Source of the DNA: Bradyrhizobium sp. BR13661
GTDB lineage: Bacteria > Pseudomonadota > Alphaproteobacteria > Rhizobiales > Xanthobacteraceae
Direction: 5' to 3'
Assembly: GCF_029892425.1 (NCBI RefSeq)
Contig: NZ_JARXWB010000008.1
Span: forward strand, 62,001 to 126,000
Length of the DNA stretch: 64,000 nt
Below the pieces are notes generated by a model, which saw nothing but the letters and a program-made list of their open reading frames with translations, did no database searches and was not told the origin of the DNA. Each line of letters begins with the position of its first letter. Position 1 is the first letter of the stretch. A program made the position numbers and the translations under genes. Shown here piece by piece: positions 54,169-63,827 of this stretch.

Positions 54169-55671
54169 TTACTGCACGCTCAGCGCCACGAAGCGCAATT
54201 CGCCGTCGCCGTTCGACACCAGCAGCAGCACGGACTTCTTGCCGTCCTTCTTGAGCTGGTCGATCCGCTTCTGGATCTCGTCGCCGCTCGCGACCGCTTC
54301 CTGCGCGACCTCGACGATGACGTCGCCGGCGGAGAGCCGCTTCTCGGCAGCATCCGAATTGGCGTCGACATTGGTGACGACCACGCCCTTGACGCTGTCC
54401 TTGATCTTGTAGCGCGCGCGCAGATCCTTGTTCAGCACGGCGAGATCGAGGCCGAGAGCCTTCTGCGTCACCGGCTTCTCCGGCGCCGGCTCGTCGGTTT
54501 TCACCGCGGCTTGCACCTTGTCGGGATCCTGCAGGCGGCCGAGCGTGACCTTCTTGGTCTGCTCCTCGCCCTTGCGGATGATCACGACGTCGACCTCCTT
54601 GCCGACCGCCGTGTCGGCGACGATGCGGGACAGGTCCTTCGGGTCCTTGACATCCTTGCCGTCGAACTTGACGACGACGTCGCCCGGCTCGATGCCGGCC
54701 GGCTTGGCCGGGCCCTTGTCGTCGATGCCGGCCACCAGCGCACCGCGCGCCGGCTTGATGCTGAGGCTCTCGGCGATCTCGTCGGTGACGCTCTGAATGC
54801 GCACGCCCAGCCAGCCGCGACGCAACTCGCCGAACTGGCGAAGCTGATCGACCACGCCCGCGACCGTCTTCGATGGCACGGCGAAGCCGATGCCGATCGA
54901 GCCGCCGGAGGGCGAGATGATCAGAGTGTTGACGCCGATGACGTCGCCTTCGAGGTTGAACAGCGGACCACCGGAATTGCCGCGATTGATAGCGGCGTCG
55001 GTCTGGATGTAGCTGTCATAGGGGCCTGAGGAAATGTCGCGGTTCTTGGCCGAGACGATGCCCGCTGTCACGGTGCCGCCGAGGCTGAACGGGTTGCCGA
55101 TCGCGACCACCCAGTCACCGAGACGCAGCTTGTCGGAGTCGCCGAACTTCACCGCGACCAGCGGCTTCGGCGGCTTGAACTTCAGCACGGCGAGGTCGGT
55201 CTTCTTGTCGACGCCGACGAGCTCGGCCTTGGTCTTGGTGCCGTCGTTGAGAATGACGTTGATTTCGTCGGCATCGGCGATGACGTGGTTGTTGGTGACC
55301 ACGACGCCTGATGTGTCGATGATGAAACCTGAACCGAGCGAGTTGGCCTTGCGCGGCGGCCCGTTGTCGCCGCCCTTGCTACCACCACCGGGCCCTTTGC
55401 GGTTCTTGAAGAAGTCGTCGAAGAATTCCTCGAAAGGCGAGCCGGGCGGCAATTGCGGCATGGTGTTGCTGCCGCCCTTGGCCTCGACCGTCTGCGAGGT
55501 CGAGATGTTGACGACCGCGTCGATCACCTTTTCGGCGACGTCGGCGATGCCCTCCGGTCCGCGCGCCTGCGCCGGCGAGCCGAACACGCCGAAAGCACCG
55601 AGCGCGAGCGCGGCCAGCCCAATTCGCGCGTTATGGCGCAAGCGGGTCGGGACAATGGTGGCAGCGGTCAT
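54169..55671 (-). CDS. degP: periplasmic Do-family protease DegP/HtrA
   Basis: The 500-aa product starts at the ATG at 55671 after GGAG. A signal peptide ends near SPAQA. The trypsin-like domain has His129 (TNNHVIAD), Asp159 (KKTDLAVLK) and Ser233 (RGNSGGPL). Two PDZ domains follow (about 290-375 and 410-495). A low-complexity Gly/Lys stretch at 90-110 is a flexible loop. It degrades or refolds misfolded envelope proteins. It lies next to hflCK, another membrane quality-control system. Confidence 0.96.
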   Translation of the reverse strand: MTAATIVPTRLRHNARIGLAALALGAFGVFGSPAQARGPEGIADVAEKVIDAVVNISTSQTVEAKGGSNTMPQLPPGSPFEEFFDDFFKNRKGPGGGSKGGDNGPPRKANSLGSGFIIDTSGVVVTNNHVIADADEINVILNDGTKTKAELVGVDKKTDLAVLKFKPPKPLVAVKFGDSDKLRLGDWVVAIGNPFSLGGTVTAGIVSAKNRDISSGPYDSYIQTDAAINRGNSGGPLFNLEGDVIGVNTLIISPSGGSIGIGFAVPSKTVAGVVDQLRQFGELRRGWLGVRIQSVTDEIAESLSIKPARGALVAGIDDKGPAKPAGIEPGDVVVKFDGKDVKDPKDLSRIVADTAVGKEVDVVIIRKGEEQTKKVTLGRLQDPDKVQAAVKTDEPAPEKPVTQKALGLDLAVLNKDLRARYKIKDSVKGVVVTNVDANSDAAEKRLSAGDVIVEVAQEAVASGDEIQKRIDQLKKDGKKSVLLLVSNGDGELRFVALSVQ

Positions 55672-55814
55672 TGTGATCTCCAGAGAAAAGGATTCGGGCT
55701 CAAGACTGCGCTTGAACGGGGGCGCGGCGCAAGCACGGAGCTTAACGGGCCTCAACAGCCCAATAATACGGCGAAAACCTGCTTCCCGCCTTCACTTTGG
55801 CGTTGGTACGGCGC

Positions 55815-56021
55815 CTAGATGGGACGTCGCATGACCCAGATCAGGATCAGGCCGGCGACGGCCGAGCCGATCCCGACCGCCCGCAGGATATTGTCCGGCG
55901 TGGCGATGGCGCTCTTCATGGCCTTGCGCATCCAGGCCGGACTCGCCGCGAACATCAGGCCTTCCAGCACGAACAAGATGCCCAAGCCGATGAGGAAGTC
56001 GGCGAACGCAATGGACCTCAT
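55815..56021 (-). CDS. DUF2065 small inner-membrane protein
   Basis: The 68-aa protein has two hydrophobic helices (about residues 4-24 and 46-64) and the DUF2065 (YjeT-like) layout: SIAFADFLIGLGILFVLEGLMFAASPAWMRKAM, LRAVGIGSAVAGL. I start it at the ATG at 56021 because GGGAGG lies about 11 bases upstream. Such proteins are commonly found after hflC. Function unknown; probably envelope-related. Confidence 0.85.
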   Translation of the reverse strand: MRSIAFADFLIGLGILFVLEGLMFAASPAWMRKAMKSAIATPDNILRAVGIGSAVAGLILIWVMRRPI

Positions 56022-56060
56022 CGGATAGGAACCTCCCGTTGTGCTGTTATTGTCTGGACG

Positions 56061-56085
56061 AAGGGCGGCCAAACCTGCCGCCCTT
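56061..56085. repeat. hairpin between hflC and the DUF2065 gene
   Basis: A perfect 9-bp stem (aagggcggc / gccgccctt) with a 7-base loop lies in the 71-base gap. No T-run follows on the minus strand, so it is more likely to stabilise or process the hflKC message than to end transcription completely. Confidence 0.5.
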
Positions 56086-56092
56086 GTCTAGC

Positions 56093-56989
56093 TCACGGTT
56101 TCGCTGGCGTCTCTGTCGCCATCTTGCCGGACGGGTTACCAAAATACCGGAAGAAATCCGAGTCCGGCCGCAGCAGGAAGCGGGTGTCATTCGGCTTCAA
56201 CCCGGCCTCGTAGGCCGTCATTGACCGGTAGAAGGCGAAGAAGTCAGCATCCTTGCCATAGGCCTCGGCAAACAGGCGGTTGCGCTCGGCATCACCAATG
56301 CCGCGCGTCTGCTCGGCCTGGGAGTTTGCGTCGGCAATGATGACAGTCACATCGCGGTCGGCCTTGGAGCGAATTTCCTGCGCCTTCTGGGCGCCCTGCG
56401 CGCGGAACTCAGCCGCCTCGCGCTGGCGTTCGGACTTCATCCGGTCGTAGACAGCCTGGCTATTCTGCTCCGGCAGATCGGCGCGGCGAATGCGGACGTC
56501 GACGACCTCGATGCCGTAACCGCCGGCCTCGTGATCGAGCTGCTCGCGGATGCGCCCCATCAGCTTTTCGCGTTCATCACGCACCACGGTGATGAACGTG
56601 ACTTCGCCCAGCACGCGGCGCAGCGCCGCGTTCAGGAGCGAGGTGAGCTGGAGGTTGGCGGCCTGGATCGAACCGACGCTCTGATAGAAGCGCAGCGCGT
56701 CCTTGATGCGGTAGCGCGCAAAGGCGTCGACCACGAGCCGCTTCTGGTCGGAGGCAATGACCTCCTGCGAGGGGTTCTCGAGATCGAGGATCCGCTTGTC
56801 GATGTTGATCACGGAGTTCCAGGGCGTCTTGAAGTGAAGCCCGGGGTCAGTGACGACGTCCACCGGCGCACCGAATTGCAGCACGATGGTCTGCTCGGTC
56901 TGCTGCACCGTGAACAACGACATGTAAGCAACGATCACGACCAGAAGCGCCGCGAGCAGCGCGACAATACCTGTTACAGGAGACCTCAT
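56093..56989 (-). CDS. hflC: protease modulator HflC
   Basis: The 298-aa SPFH-domain protein has an N-terminal membrane anchor (VALLAALLVVIVAYMSLFTV) and a prohibitin-like body with ALRRVLGEVTFITVVRDEREKLMGRIREQL. HflC forms a membrane complex with HflK around FtsH and tunes its proteolysis. Its start overlaps the hflK stop by 4 bases, so the two are translationally coupled. Length is usual. Confidence 0.95.
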   Translation of the reverse strand: MRSPVTGIVALLAALLVVIVAYMSLFTVQQTEQTIVLQFGAPVDVVTDPGLHFKTPWNSVINIDKRILDLENPSQEVIASDQKRLVVDAFARYRIKDALRFYQSVGSIQAANLQLTSLLNAALRRVLGEVTFITVVRDEREKLMGRIREQLDHEAGGYGIEVVDVRIRRADLPEQNSQAVYDRMKSERQREAAEFRAQGAQKAQEIRSKADRDVTVIIADANSQAEQTRGIGDAERNRLFAEAYGKDADFFAFYRSMTAYEAGLKPNDTRFLLRPDSDFFRYFGNPSGKMATETPAKP

Positions 56990-58122
56990 CTTGTGCCTCC
57001 GCTCGGCTGCTGGCCTGTCGTCGTCGGCCGCTTGGCTGACAATTCATTGAGCGGCAAATAGGGCACGACGCCCTGGCCCGAAGGGCCTCCGTCGTAGATG
57101 AGCTTGTCCGAGCCGCCGAGCACGCGCTCCATCGTCTCCAGATAGATCCGTTCACGGGTCACGTCGGGCGCCTTCTTGTATTCCTCGTACACTTTCAGGA
57201 AGCGCGCGCTCTGGCCCTTGGCCTCGGCGACCGCTTGCTCCTTGTAGCCCTCGGCGGCCTGCAGAATCTTGGCCGCGTTGCCGCGCGCTTCCGGCACGAC
57301 CTTGTTGGCATAGGTCTGTGCTTCGTTCGACAGCTGCTCGAGATTGGCGCGCGCCGCCTGCACGTCACGGAACGCATCGATGACCTGCGCCGGCGGATCG
57401 ACCTTCTGCATCTGCACCTGGGTGATCTGGATGCCGGCGCCATAGCCGTCGAGCGTCTTCTGCATCAGATCCTGCACGGTGCTCTCGGTCTGCGTCCGCG
57501 CGCCGGTCAGGATCGGCTGGATGTCGGAGCGGCCGATCACCTCGCGCATCGCGCTTTCGGCCACCGCCTTCACGGTGCCCTCGGGGTTCTGGATGTTGAA
57601 CAGGAAGTTGCCGACACCGTTGGGCTTGATGCGCCACAGCACGGTGAAGTCGACATCGACGATGTTCTCGTCGCCGGTCAGCATCAGGCTCTCTTCCGGC
57701 ACGTCACGGATCGAGCGGCCGCGCCGGGCCGGATCGTCGATCAGCGTCATGCCGATGGAAATGGTGGACACGCGCAGCGCCTTCGGCAGCAGCACGGTCT
57801 CGATCGGATAGGGCAGATGATAGTTCAGGCCGGGATCCACGGTGCGCACATGCTTGCCGAAGCGCAGCACGACGCCCTGCTCTTCGGACTGCACGCGGAA
57901 AAAGCCCGACAGCAGCCAGAGTGCGATGATGATGAGCAGGATCAGCGTGATGCCGATGCCGGAGAAGTAGCCGCCCGGCATGATCTGCTGGAGCCGGTCC
58001 TGGCCACGCCGCAGCAGGTCTTCCAGATCCGGCGGCCTCGGCCCGACCGGCTGCGGGCCTGTGCCCCATGGTCCCTTCGGACCCGAGCCCCATGGGCCAC
58101 CGCCCTGATTCTTCCACGGCAT
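56986..58122 (-). CDS. hflK: protease modulator HflK
   Basis: The 378-aa product has the Gly/Pro-rich N-terminus characteristic of HflK (MPWKNQGGGPWGSGPKGPWG), one membrane helix near residues 55-75, an SPFH domain (VDPGLNYHLPYPIETVLLPK) and a C-terminal coiled-coil region rich in Ala/Gln/Lys. It partners HflC. The purine-poor leader before it holds about 160 bases without a gene. Confidence 0.95.
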   Translation of the reverse strand: MPWKNQGGGPWGSGPKGPWGTGPQPVGPRPPDLEDLLRRGQDRLQQIMPGGYFSGIGITLILLIIIALWLLSGFFRVQSEEQGVVLRFGKHVRTVDPGLNYHLPYPIETVLLPKALRVSTISIGMTLIDDPARRGRSIRDVPEESLMLTGDENIVDVDFTVLWRIKPNGVGNFLFNIQNPEGTVKAVAESAMREVIGRSDIQPILTGARTQTESTVQDLMQKTLDGYGAGIQITQVQMQKVDPPAQVIDAFRDVQAARANLEQLSNEAQTYANKVVPEARGNAAKILQAAEGYKEQAVAEAKGQSARFLKVYEEYKKAPDVTRERIYLETMERVLGGSDKLIYDGGPSGQGVVPYLPLNELSAKRPTTTGQQPSGGTR

Positions 58123-58282
58123 TCGACGCTCTCCTCGGCAGACCGGGACTAGAACTTAAGCCGGCCCGCATTGTCCGGTCCGGCTTTATAGGGGACCGAA
58201 AGGGCCCTTACAACGCAGGCGTGACCGACCCACGAGCTATGCTCGGGGACGGAAAAGTCAATGTAAACATTGGCGAATGCAG

Positions 58283-58798
58283 TTAATGGGACGGCCGCCG
58301 ACGATATGTCACATAGGAGAAGTCGGTGCTGTCCTCGGGTCCGGCCGGATGACGGACGCGCGCCACCTCGTCCCATTGCGCCTTGTCGATGGTGAAATGC
58401 GTGTCGCCATCGGGCCGCGCATGCACTTCCGTGATCTCGAGGCGGTCGGCGCGATCGAGCCATTGCCGGAAGATTTCGGCGCCGCCGATCACCGCGATTT
58501 CAGCGGCTGAACGCCGCAAGGCGTCACCCAGCGCGACCGCCTCCGCATCCGCAAACGATGTCGCGACGACGGCGCCGGCGGCGCGATAGGCCGCGTCGCG
58601 TGTGACGACGATGTTGGTACGGTTCGAGAGCGGTCGGCGCCCCGGCAAGGATTCAAAGGTCTTGCGGCCCATGATCACGGGCTTGCCGATGGTCAGCGCC
58701 TTGAAGCGTGCCAGGTCGGATTTCAGCCGCCAAGGCATCGCGTTGCCGGCGCCGATGACGCCGTTCTCCGCAATCGCGACGACGAACACGATCTCCAT
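58283..58798 (-). CDS. folA: dihydrofolate reductase
   Basis: FolA reduces dihydrofolate to tetrahydrofolate. The 171-aa enzyme has VVAIAENGVIGAGNAMPWRLKSDLARFK, MGRKTFESLPGRPL-like NADPH and folate motifs, and IAVIGGAEIFRQWL. The ATG at 58798 shares its first base with the stop of the acetyltransferase gene (TGATG). It regenerates the folate oxidised by ThyA, encoded two genes upstream. Confidence 0.95.
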   Translation of the reverse strand: MEIVFVVAIAENGVIGAGNAMPWRLKSDLARFKALTIGKPVIMGRKTFESLPGRRPLSNRTNIVVTRDAAYRAAGAVVATSFADAEAVALGDALRRSAAEIAVIGGAEIFRQWLDRADRLEITEVHARPDGDTHFTIDKAQWDEVARVRHPAGPEDSTDFSYVTYRRRPSH

Positions 58799-59283
58799 CA
58801 GGTCGCGCTCCCCGCAAGTCGTGTCAACGCGGGACCCGAAACGCGGCACAGCGTCCAGTCATCCAGCATCACGGCGCCGAGCGATTTGTAGAACGCGATC
58901 GACGGCGCATTCCAGTCGAGCACAGCCCATTGCAGGCGCGACCAGCCATTATCGACGCATTCCTTGGCCAGATAGACCAGCAGCGCCTTGCCGAGACCTT
59001 TGCCGCGATGCGACGGCCGCACGTAGAGATCTTCGAGATAAAGGCCGTAACGGCCGCTGAAGGTCGAGAAATTCAGGAACCACACGGCAAAACCGACGGA
59101 CTCTCCGTTCCACTCGACAATCGCGCAAAACAGCCGGGGATCTTGTCCAAACAAGGCGTCCGCAATGTCGACCTCGGTCGCTTCGACCTCGTGCGAGAGT
59201 TTCTCGTACTCGGCAAGCTCACGGACGAAATCAAGAACCAGCCCGGCTTCGCCAGGACGCGCGCGGCGGATGTTCAACACCAT
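58798..59283 (-). CDS. GNAT-family N-acetyltransferase
   Basis: The 161-aa protein has the acetyl-CoA loop VRPSHRGKGLGKALL (about residues 89-103) and the WNAPSIAFYKSLGA helix typical of GNAT enzymes. The overall pattern is close to spermidine/spermine-type diamine acetyltransferases (LDFVRELAEYEKL near the N-terminus). The substrate is not certain. It is inserted between thyA and folA, with a 5-base gap after thyA and a one-base overlap with folA, so it is part of their transcript. Confidence 0.88.
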   Translation of the reverse strand: MVLNIRRARPGEAGLVLDFVRELAEYEKLSHEVEATEVDIADALFGQDPRLFCAIVEWNGESVGFAVWFLNFSTFSGRYGLYLEDLYVRPSHRGKGLGKALLVYLAKECVDNGWSRLQWAVLDWNAPSIAFYKSLGAVMLDDWTLCRVSGPALTRLAGSAT

Positions 59284-59288
59284 CGGCT

Positions 59289-60083
59289 CTAGACCGCGAC
59301 CTCCGCCTTGATGTGCGGATGCGGATCATAGCCGACGAGCTCGAAATCCTCGTAGCGGAAGGAGAAGATGTCCTTCACTTCAGGATTGATCCGCATCACC
59401 GGCAGTGCGCGCGGCGCGCGCGTGAGCTGCAGCCGCGCCTGCTCCAGATGGTTGGAATAGAGATGGGTATCGCCGAACGAATGCACGAAGTCGCCCGGCT
59501 TCAGGCCGGTGACCTGCGCCACCATCATGGTGAGCAGCGCATACGATGCGATGTTGAAGGGCACGCCGAGAAACACGTCGGCCGAACGCTGGTAGAGCTG
59601 GCACGACAGCTTTCCGTTGGCGACATAGAACTGGAACAGGCAGTGGCACGGCGGCAGCGCCATCTTGTCGACCTCGGCCGGATTCCAGGCCGAGACGATC
59701 AGGCGGCGCGAGTCCGGATTGCGCTTGATCATGTCGACGACGTTGGCGATCTGGTCGATGCTGCGTCCGTCCGGCGCCGGCCAGGAGCGCCACTGATGGC
59801 CATAGACCGGACCGAGATCGCCATTGGCATCAGCCCACTCGTCCCAGATGGTGACGCCGTTGTCGCGCAGATATTTGATGTTGGTGTCGCCATTCAGGAA
59901 CCACAGCAGCTCATGCACGATCGCCTTCAGCGGCAGCCGCTTGGTGGTCAGCATCGGGAAACCGGCGGACAGATTGAAGCGCATCTGATGGCCGAACACC
60001 GACAGCGTGCCGGTGCCGGTCCGGTCGGTCTTCTCGGCGCCGTCTGAAAGAATCCGCTCGAGCAGGTCCTGATACTGGTGCAT
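59289..60083 (-). CDS. thyA: thymidylate synthase
   Basis: ThyA methylates dUMP using methylene-tetrahydrofolate. The 264-aa product has the same length as the E. coli enzyme, with the catalytic cysteine at residue 146 (PPCHC), [28 protein letters not shown] and [19 protein letters not shown]. The start at 60083 gives the standard N-terminus (MHQYQDLLE); upstream residues are not conserved in type. It leads a thyA-GNAT-folA operon. Confidence 0.97.
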   Translation of the reverse strand: MHQYQDLLERILSDGAEKTDRTGTGTLSVFGHQMRFNLSAGFPMLTTKRLPLKAIVHELLWFLNGDTNIKYLRDNGVTIWDEWADANGDLGPVYGHQWRSWPAPDGRSIDQIANVVDMIKRNPDSRRLIVSAWNPAEVDKMALPPCHCLFQFYVANGKLSCQLYQRSADVFLGVPFNIASYALLTMMVAQVTGLKPGDFVHSFGDTHLYSNHLEQARLQLTRAPRALPVMRINPEVKDIFSFRYEDFELVGYDPHPHIKAEVAV

Positions 60084-60204
60084 ATGCGATAGAGCCTTTG
60101 GGGAGGCGGCGAACTTAACGGCGCCCCCGGCGCTGCGACAGCGGCGATTCGCTGCGCCCACAGATTATACAAGGAAAAGGTGAGCGTTCCCGCCGCAAAC
60201 GACA

Positions 60205-60230
60205 AGGGGCGGAATTTGTGTCCCGCCCCT
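60205..60230. terminator. possible terminator downstream of tctA
   Basis: An 8-bp stem (aggggcgg / ccgcccct) with a 10-base loop is followed on the minus strand by TTGTCGTTTGC, which is only weakly T-rich. It lies between the tctA stop and the thyA start and could end the tctBA transcript. The rest of this 240-base gap shows no other feature. Confidence 0.4.
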
Positions 60231-60323
60231 CCTCTATCGGATTGAAACTGCTCGCTAAGTCGCTCTGGCGTCCGTTCCGCAGGACGCGGGACGCCGCTGC
60301 GGGCCGACGCAGCTACGCGCCGC

Positions 60324-61838
60324 TCAGTTCTCGGATTCGGTGAACACCTCGTCGCGCTTGGCACGCAGCATGGGCAGCAGCGTGAGCACCAGCAAGAAGG
60401 CCGCGATCGCGAGCAATACGGCCGAGAGCGGACGCGTCAGGAACACGCTCCAGTCGCCGCGCGAGATCAAGAGCGCACGGCGCAGGTTCTCCTCCATCAG
60501 CGGCCCGAGCACCATGCCGAGCAGCAGCGGCGCCGGCTCGAAATCGTGCTTGATCAGCCAATAGCCGACGAGACCGAACACGCCCGCGAGGATGACATCG
60601 ACGGGTGCATTGTTCACCGAGTAGATGCCGATCGCACAAAAGATCACGATCGATGGGAACATCAGCCGGTACGGCACGCGCAGCAGCCGGACCCAGATGC
60701 CGACCAACGGCAGGTTGATGATGATCAGCATGAGATTGCCGATCCACATCGAGGCGATCATGCCCCAGACAAGATCAGGCTGTTTCTGCATCACCTGCGG
60801 ACCCGGCACGATGCCGTGGATGGTCATCGCGCCGACCATCAGCGCCATCACCGCGTTCGGCGGAATGCCGAGGGTGAGCAGCGGGATGAACGAGGTCTGC
60901 GCGGCGGCGTTGTTGGCGCTTTCCGGCGCCGCCACGCCCTCGATCGCACCGCGGCCGAACCGCGACGGATTCCTGGCGAGCTTCTTCTCGAGCGTATAGG
61001 CCGCAAACGAGGCGATCACCGCGCCGCCGCCGGGCAGGATGCCGAGGATCGAGCCGAGCGCGGTGCCGCGCAGGATTGCGGGCGTGGAGTCGATCAGGTC
61101 CTTCCTGGTCGGCATCAGGCCGGTGATCTTCTGCTGCACGAGATCGCGGTTCATCTCGGCGCCGGCGTCGAGATTGCGGATGATCTCGGCAAAGCCGAAC
61201 ACGCCCATCGCCACCGTTGCGAAGCCGAGGCCGTCGGCGAGCTCCGGGACGTTGAACGCCATGCGCGAGGCGCCGGTCTCGATATCAGAGCCGACCATCG
61301 ACAGCAGCAGGCCGAACACGATCATCGCGATCGCCTTCAGCACCGAGCCCTTCGCCAGCACGACCGCGAAGATCAGGCCGAGCACCATCAGCGAGAAGTA
61401 TTCCGCCGGACCGAATGCGAGCGCGAGCTTCGTCAGCGGCGCACCGAGGACGGCGATCAAAACAGTCGCGACACAGCCGGCGAAGAACGAGCCGATCGCG
61501 GCGATCGCCAGCGCCGGGCCGGCACGGCCCTGCTTGGCCATGGCGTGGCCGTCGATAGCTGTCACGACCGATGTCGCTTCACCTGGAATGTTGACGAGGA
61601 TCGAGGTGGTCGAGCCGCCATACTGGGCGCCATAATAGATGCCGGCGAGCATGATCAGCGCGCCGACCGGCGGCAGTCCGAAAGTGATCGGCAAAAGCAT
61701 CGCGACGGTCGCGATGGTGCCGATACCCGGCAGCACGCCGACCAGCGTGCCGACGAGCGCGCCGATCAGACACATCAGAAGGTTGATCGGAGAAAAGGCG
61801 ACGACGAAACCGTGAGCGAGGTTGGCAAAAAGCTCCAT
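60324..61838 (-). CDS. tctA: tripartite tricarboxylate transporter large membrane subunit TctA
   Basis: The 504-aa protein has about eleven to twelve predicted helices and TctA signatures: NLLMCLIGALVGTLVGVLPGIG, VNIPGEATSVVTAIDGHAMAKQGRAGPAL and GILPGGGAVIASFAAYTLEKK. Uptake would be driven by an ion gradient and needs a periplasmic Bug protein, which is not adjacent. Its start follows tctB by 7 bases. Confidence 0.95.
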   Translation of the reverse strand: MELFANLAHGFVVAFSPINLLMCLIGALVGTLVGVLPGIGTIATVAMLLPITFGLPPVGALIMLAGIYYGAQYGGSTTSILVNIPGEATSVVTAIDGHAMAKQGRAGPALAIAAIGSFFAGCVATVLIAVLGAPLTKLALAFGPAEYFSLMVLGLIFAVVLAKGSVLKAIAMIVFGLLLSMVGSDIETGASRMAFNVPELADGLGFATVAMGVFGFAEIIRNLDAGAEMNRDLVQQKITGLMPTRKDLIDSTPAILRGTALGSILGILPGGGAVIASFAAYTLEKKLARNPSRFGRGAIEGVAAPESANNAAAQTSFIPLLTLGIPPNAVMALMVGAMTIHGIVPGPQVMQKQPDLVWGMIASMWIGNLMLIIINLPLVGIWVRLLRVPYRLMFPSIVIFCAIGIYSVNNAPVDVILAGVFGLVGYWLIKHDFEPAPLLLGMVLGPLMEENLRRALLISRGDWSVFLTRPLSAVLLAIAAFLLVLTLLPMLRAKRDEVFTESEN

Positions 61839-61845
61839 GACAGCC

Positions 61846-62607
61846 TCACTGAGCCAGGAAACGTGGGAACATCGGCATCGGCAAACCGAGCACGTAGGGG
61901 AAGAGCAGAGCGCATCCGAGCGTCAGGCAGGCGCCGACGATGGCTGCCTCCACCCAGCGCGTCTCATGCGACCCCAGCGCTGCAATCATGAAGCTCACGA
62001 ATGCCGAGACCACGAGGCCCAGCGGCCGGATCGCCAGGGCGAAGAACACGATCGAGCACATCACGAACAGCGGCCCGCGCCATGAATAATGTGCGAGCGC
62101 CGGTCCCTCGTTCAAAAGGCCCGTCAGGGCGATCGCGGCAGACAAGGCCACCAGCAGTCCGCCGAACATCCGCGGCGCGGTGCCCGCACCGAAGGAGAAG
62201 CCGCGCATGCCCTGCAGATCGCTCGAGGCCCAAAGCGCGAACAGCGCAAGCGCCATCAGGATGACGCCGCCGATATAGTCCTGTCCCGACTTGATCGTCA
62301 TGAACAGCGTGACGATCGCCACGGCAAATAGCGGATAGGAATAAATCAGCGCCAGCAAAACGTCCGATGACGCCTTCTTGGTCTCACCGCCGATCGCGCC
62401 GAGTAGCGCAGCAGGCGCGCCGGCCGCCAGCGCCGTCGTGTGGCTGATCAGGACGGTGGCCGGACCGCGTCCGGCGCCCCAGCCAAAAATCGTCCCGATC
62501 GACCAGATCATTTCGAAAATCTGAGGCGCGAGCGCCAGCAGGCAGAAGCCGAGCGCCACCGACGTGTTCCTGGTGGCTGTTGCCGAGTGGCCCATTGTAT
62601 CGGCCAT
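61846..62607 (-). CDS. tctB: tripartite tricarboxylate transporter small membrane subunit TctB
   Basis: The 253-aa protein has about seven to eight hydrophobic segments, more than a minimal TctB; the C-terminal 150 residues fit the TctB family (FGAGTAPRMFGGLLVALSAAIAL...FALAIRPLGLVVSAFVSFMIAALGS). The N-terminal 100 residues add two or three helices. It precedes tctA and forms the second membrane subunit. A gene upstream could be the chromate-type pair, but a 94-base gap separates them. Confidence 0.85.
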   Translation of the reverse strand: MADTMGHSATATRNTSVALGFCLLALAPQIFEMIWSIGTIFGWGAGRGPATVLISHTTALAAGAPAALLGAIGGETKKASSDVLLALIYSYPLFAVAIVTLFMTIKSGQDYIGGVILMALALFALWASSDLQGMRGFSFGAGTAPRMFGGLLVALSAAIALTGLLNEGPALAHYSWRGPLFVMCSIVFFALAIRPLGLVVSAFVSFMIAALGSHETRWVEAAIVGACLTLGCALLFPYVLGLPMPMFPRFLAQ

Positions 62608-62701
62608 GCATGTCTCCTCCGCGACCCGTAAGTCACGAGCACTGTTGTTCTAATCGGCTGGAAATCGATCCCCGCCCCGGATCATTGCGTAGCCATTTTC
62701 A

Positions 62702-63232
62702 TCACACAATGCCAGCAAAACCCAACAGGCCGCCTGCGAGCAGAAGCCATAGTGGATTGACGCGCGAGACGGCGGCGATCAATGCAACTGTCGCGGTCAG
62801 AAGCAGCGCAGCAATGCTGCGATCGGTCGATTGTGCGAGGATCAAGGCACTCGCCGCCATCAATCCGATCGACAGCGGAACCAGTGCAGCCTGGATCAGG
62901 CCGGGCCAAAGCGACTCGCTCGGCCGATTCACGAGCCGGCTGACATAGTAGGCAAGCAGCGCCGTCGGCAGGCACATCGCCAGCGTTGCGGCCAGCGCGC
63001 CGGGAATGCCCGCGACCGCATAGCCGATCAGCGTGACAATGAGCACGTTCGGACCCGGCGAGAGCTGCGCGATCGCATAAGCATCCGCGAACTGCTTGTC
63101 GGTCATCCAGTGATGCACCTCAACAGCGATGCGGTGCATCTCGGGCACCGCGGCGGCAGCGCCGCCGACGGCGAACAACGACATTAGACCAAAGGTGGAG
63201 ATCAGCGCCCAGATCGGATTCTCGCTGCTCAT
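62702..63232 (-). CDS. chromate transporter family protein, C-half type
   Basis: The 176-aa protein has about six helices and the CHR motif QLSPGPNVLIVTLIGYAVAGIPGAL. Two-gene (short-chain) CHR systems encode the two halves as separate proteins; this is the second gene, starting in a 4-base overlap with the first. Some members export chromate, others have no demonstrated role in chromate resistance. The partner gene is frameshifted, so the pair may be inactive. Confidence 0.85.
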   Translation of the reverse strand: MSSENPIWALISTFGLMSLFAVGGAAAAVPEMHRIAVEVHHWMTDKQFADAYAIAQLSPGPNVLIVTLIGYAVAGIPGALAATLAMCLPTALLAYYVSRLVNRPSESLWPGLIQAALVPLSIGLMAASALILAQSTDRSIAALLLTATVALIAAVSRVNPLWLLLAGGLLGFAGIV

Positions 63233-63827
63233 GCTGCTACTTTCCGTCGCATCACATAGGTGACTGCGATACTGAGCGGGATCGCGACCAGCAGAACCGC
63301 CTGCAACGGCCAGCGAAACACCCCAATGGCTGTGAACACGCCGAGCATCAGGATCAGCACGACGACATCCATCCGCTTGAGCAGCGGCGTCATCATCCTG
63401 AAGACGACGGCAATCAACAGGCCGACTGCGGCGCAGGAGATGCCCGCGAGACTACGACGCAGCACCTCCACATCGCCGAACCGGGCATAGATGATCGCGA
63501 GCACGGTCATGATCAGCGTCGGCGGCAGCAACAGCCCGGTGAAGGCGGCAACACCGCCGGCGATGCCGCGCAGCTGCGCGCCGAACACCATTGACAGGTT
63601 GACGATGTTGGGCCCGGGCAGGAAATGGCAGAGCGCAAGTTGAACTCCTCCGCGGTCATCCAGCGGTGCTGGTCGACGATGGCATGCCGGGCAAACACCA
63701 GGACGCCGCCGAAGCCAGCCAGCGACATCCGGGCGAAAGCCAGGAACAGCGCAAGCAGGCCGGGCGGAGGGGCGTGGACGGCGGGGATATCCGGCTCTTG
63801 GGCGGCCGGTGCTGAATCCGGGGACAT
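63229..63827 (-). pseudogene. frameshifted chromate transporter, N-half type
   Basis: Two overlapping reading frames together give one short-chain CHR protein. The first carries FARMSLAGFGGVLVFARHAIVDQHRWMTAEEFN, after which the natural continuation ALCHFLPGPNIVNLSMVFG lies in another frame. The total length is 599 bases, one short of a multiple of three, so a single base is missing near 63639-63643. The second part alone (from 63591) is a complete C-terminal half. It may be a real mutation or a sequencing error. Confidence 0.8.

Noticed and set aside
63513..63827. Programmed frameshift in the chromate transporter
   Set aside because: No slippery heptamer or downstream structure is evident at the junction, and a single missing base explains the data more simply.
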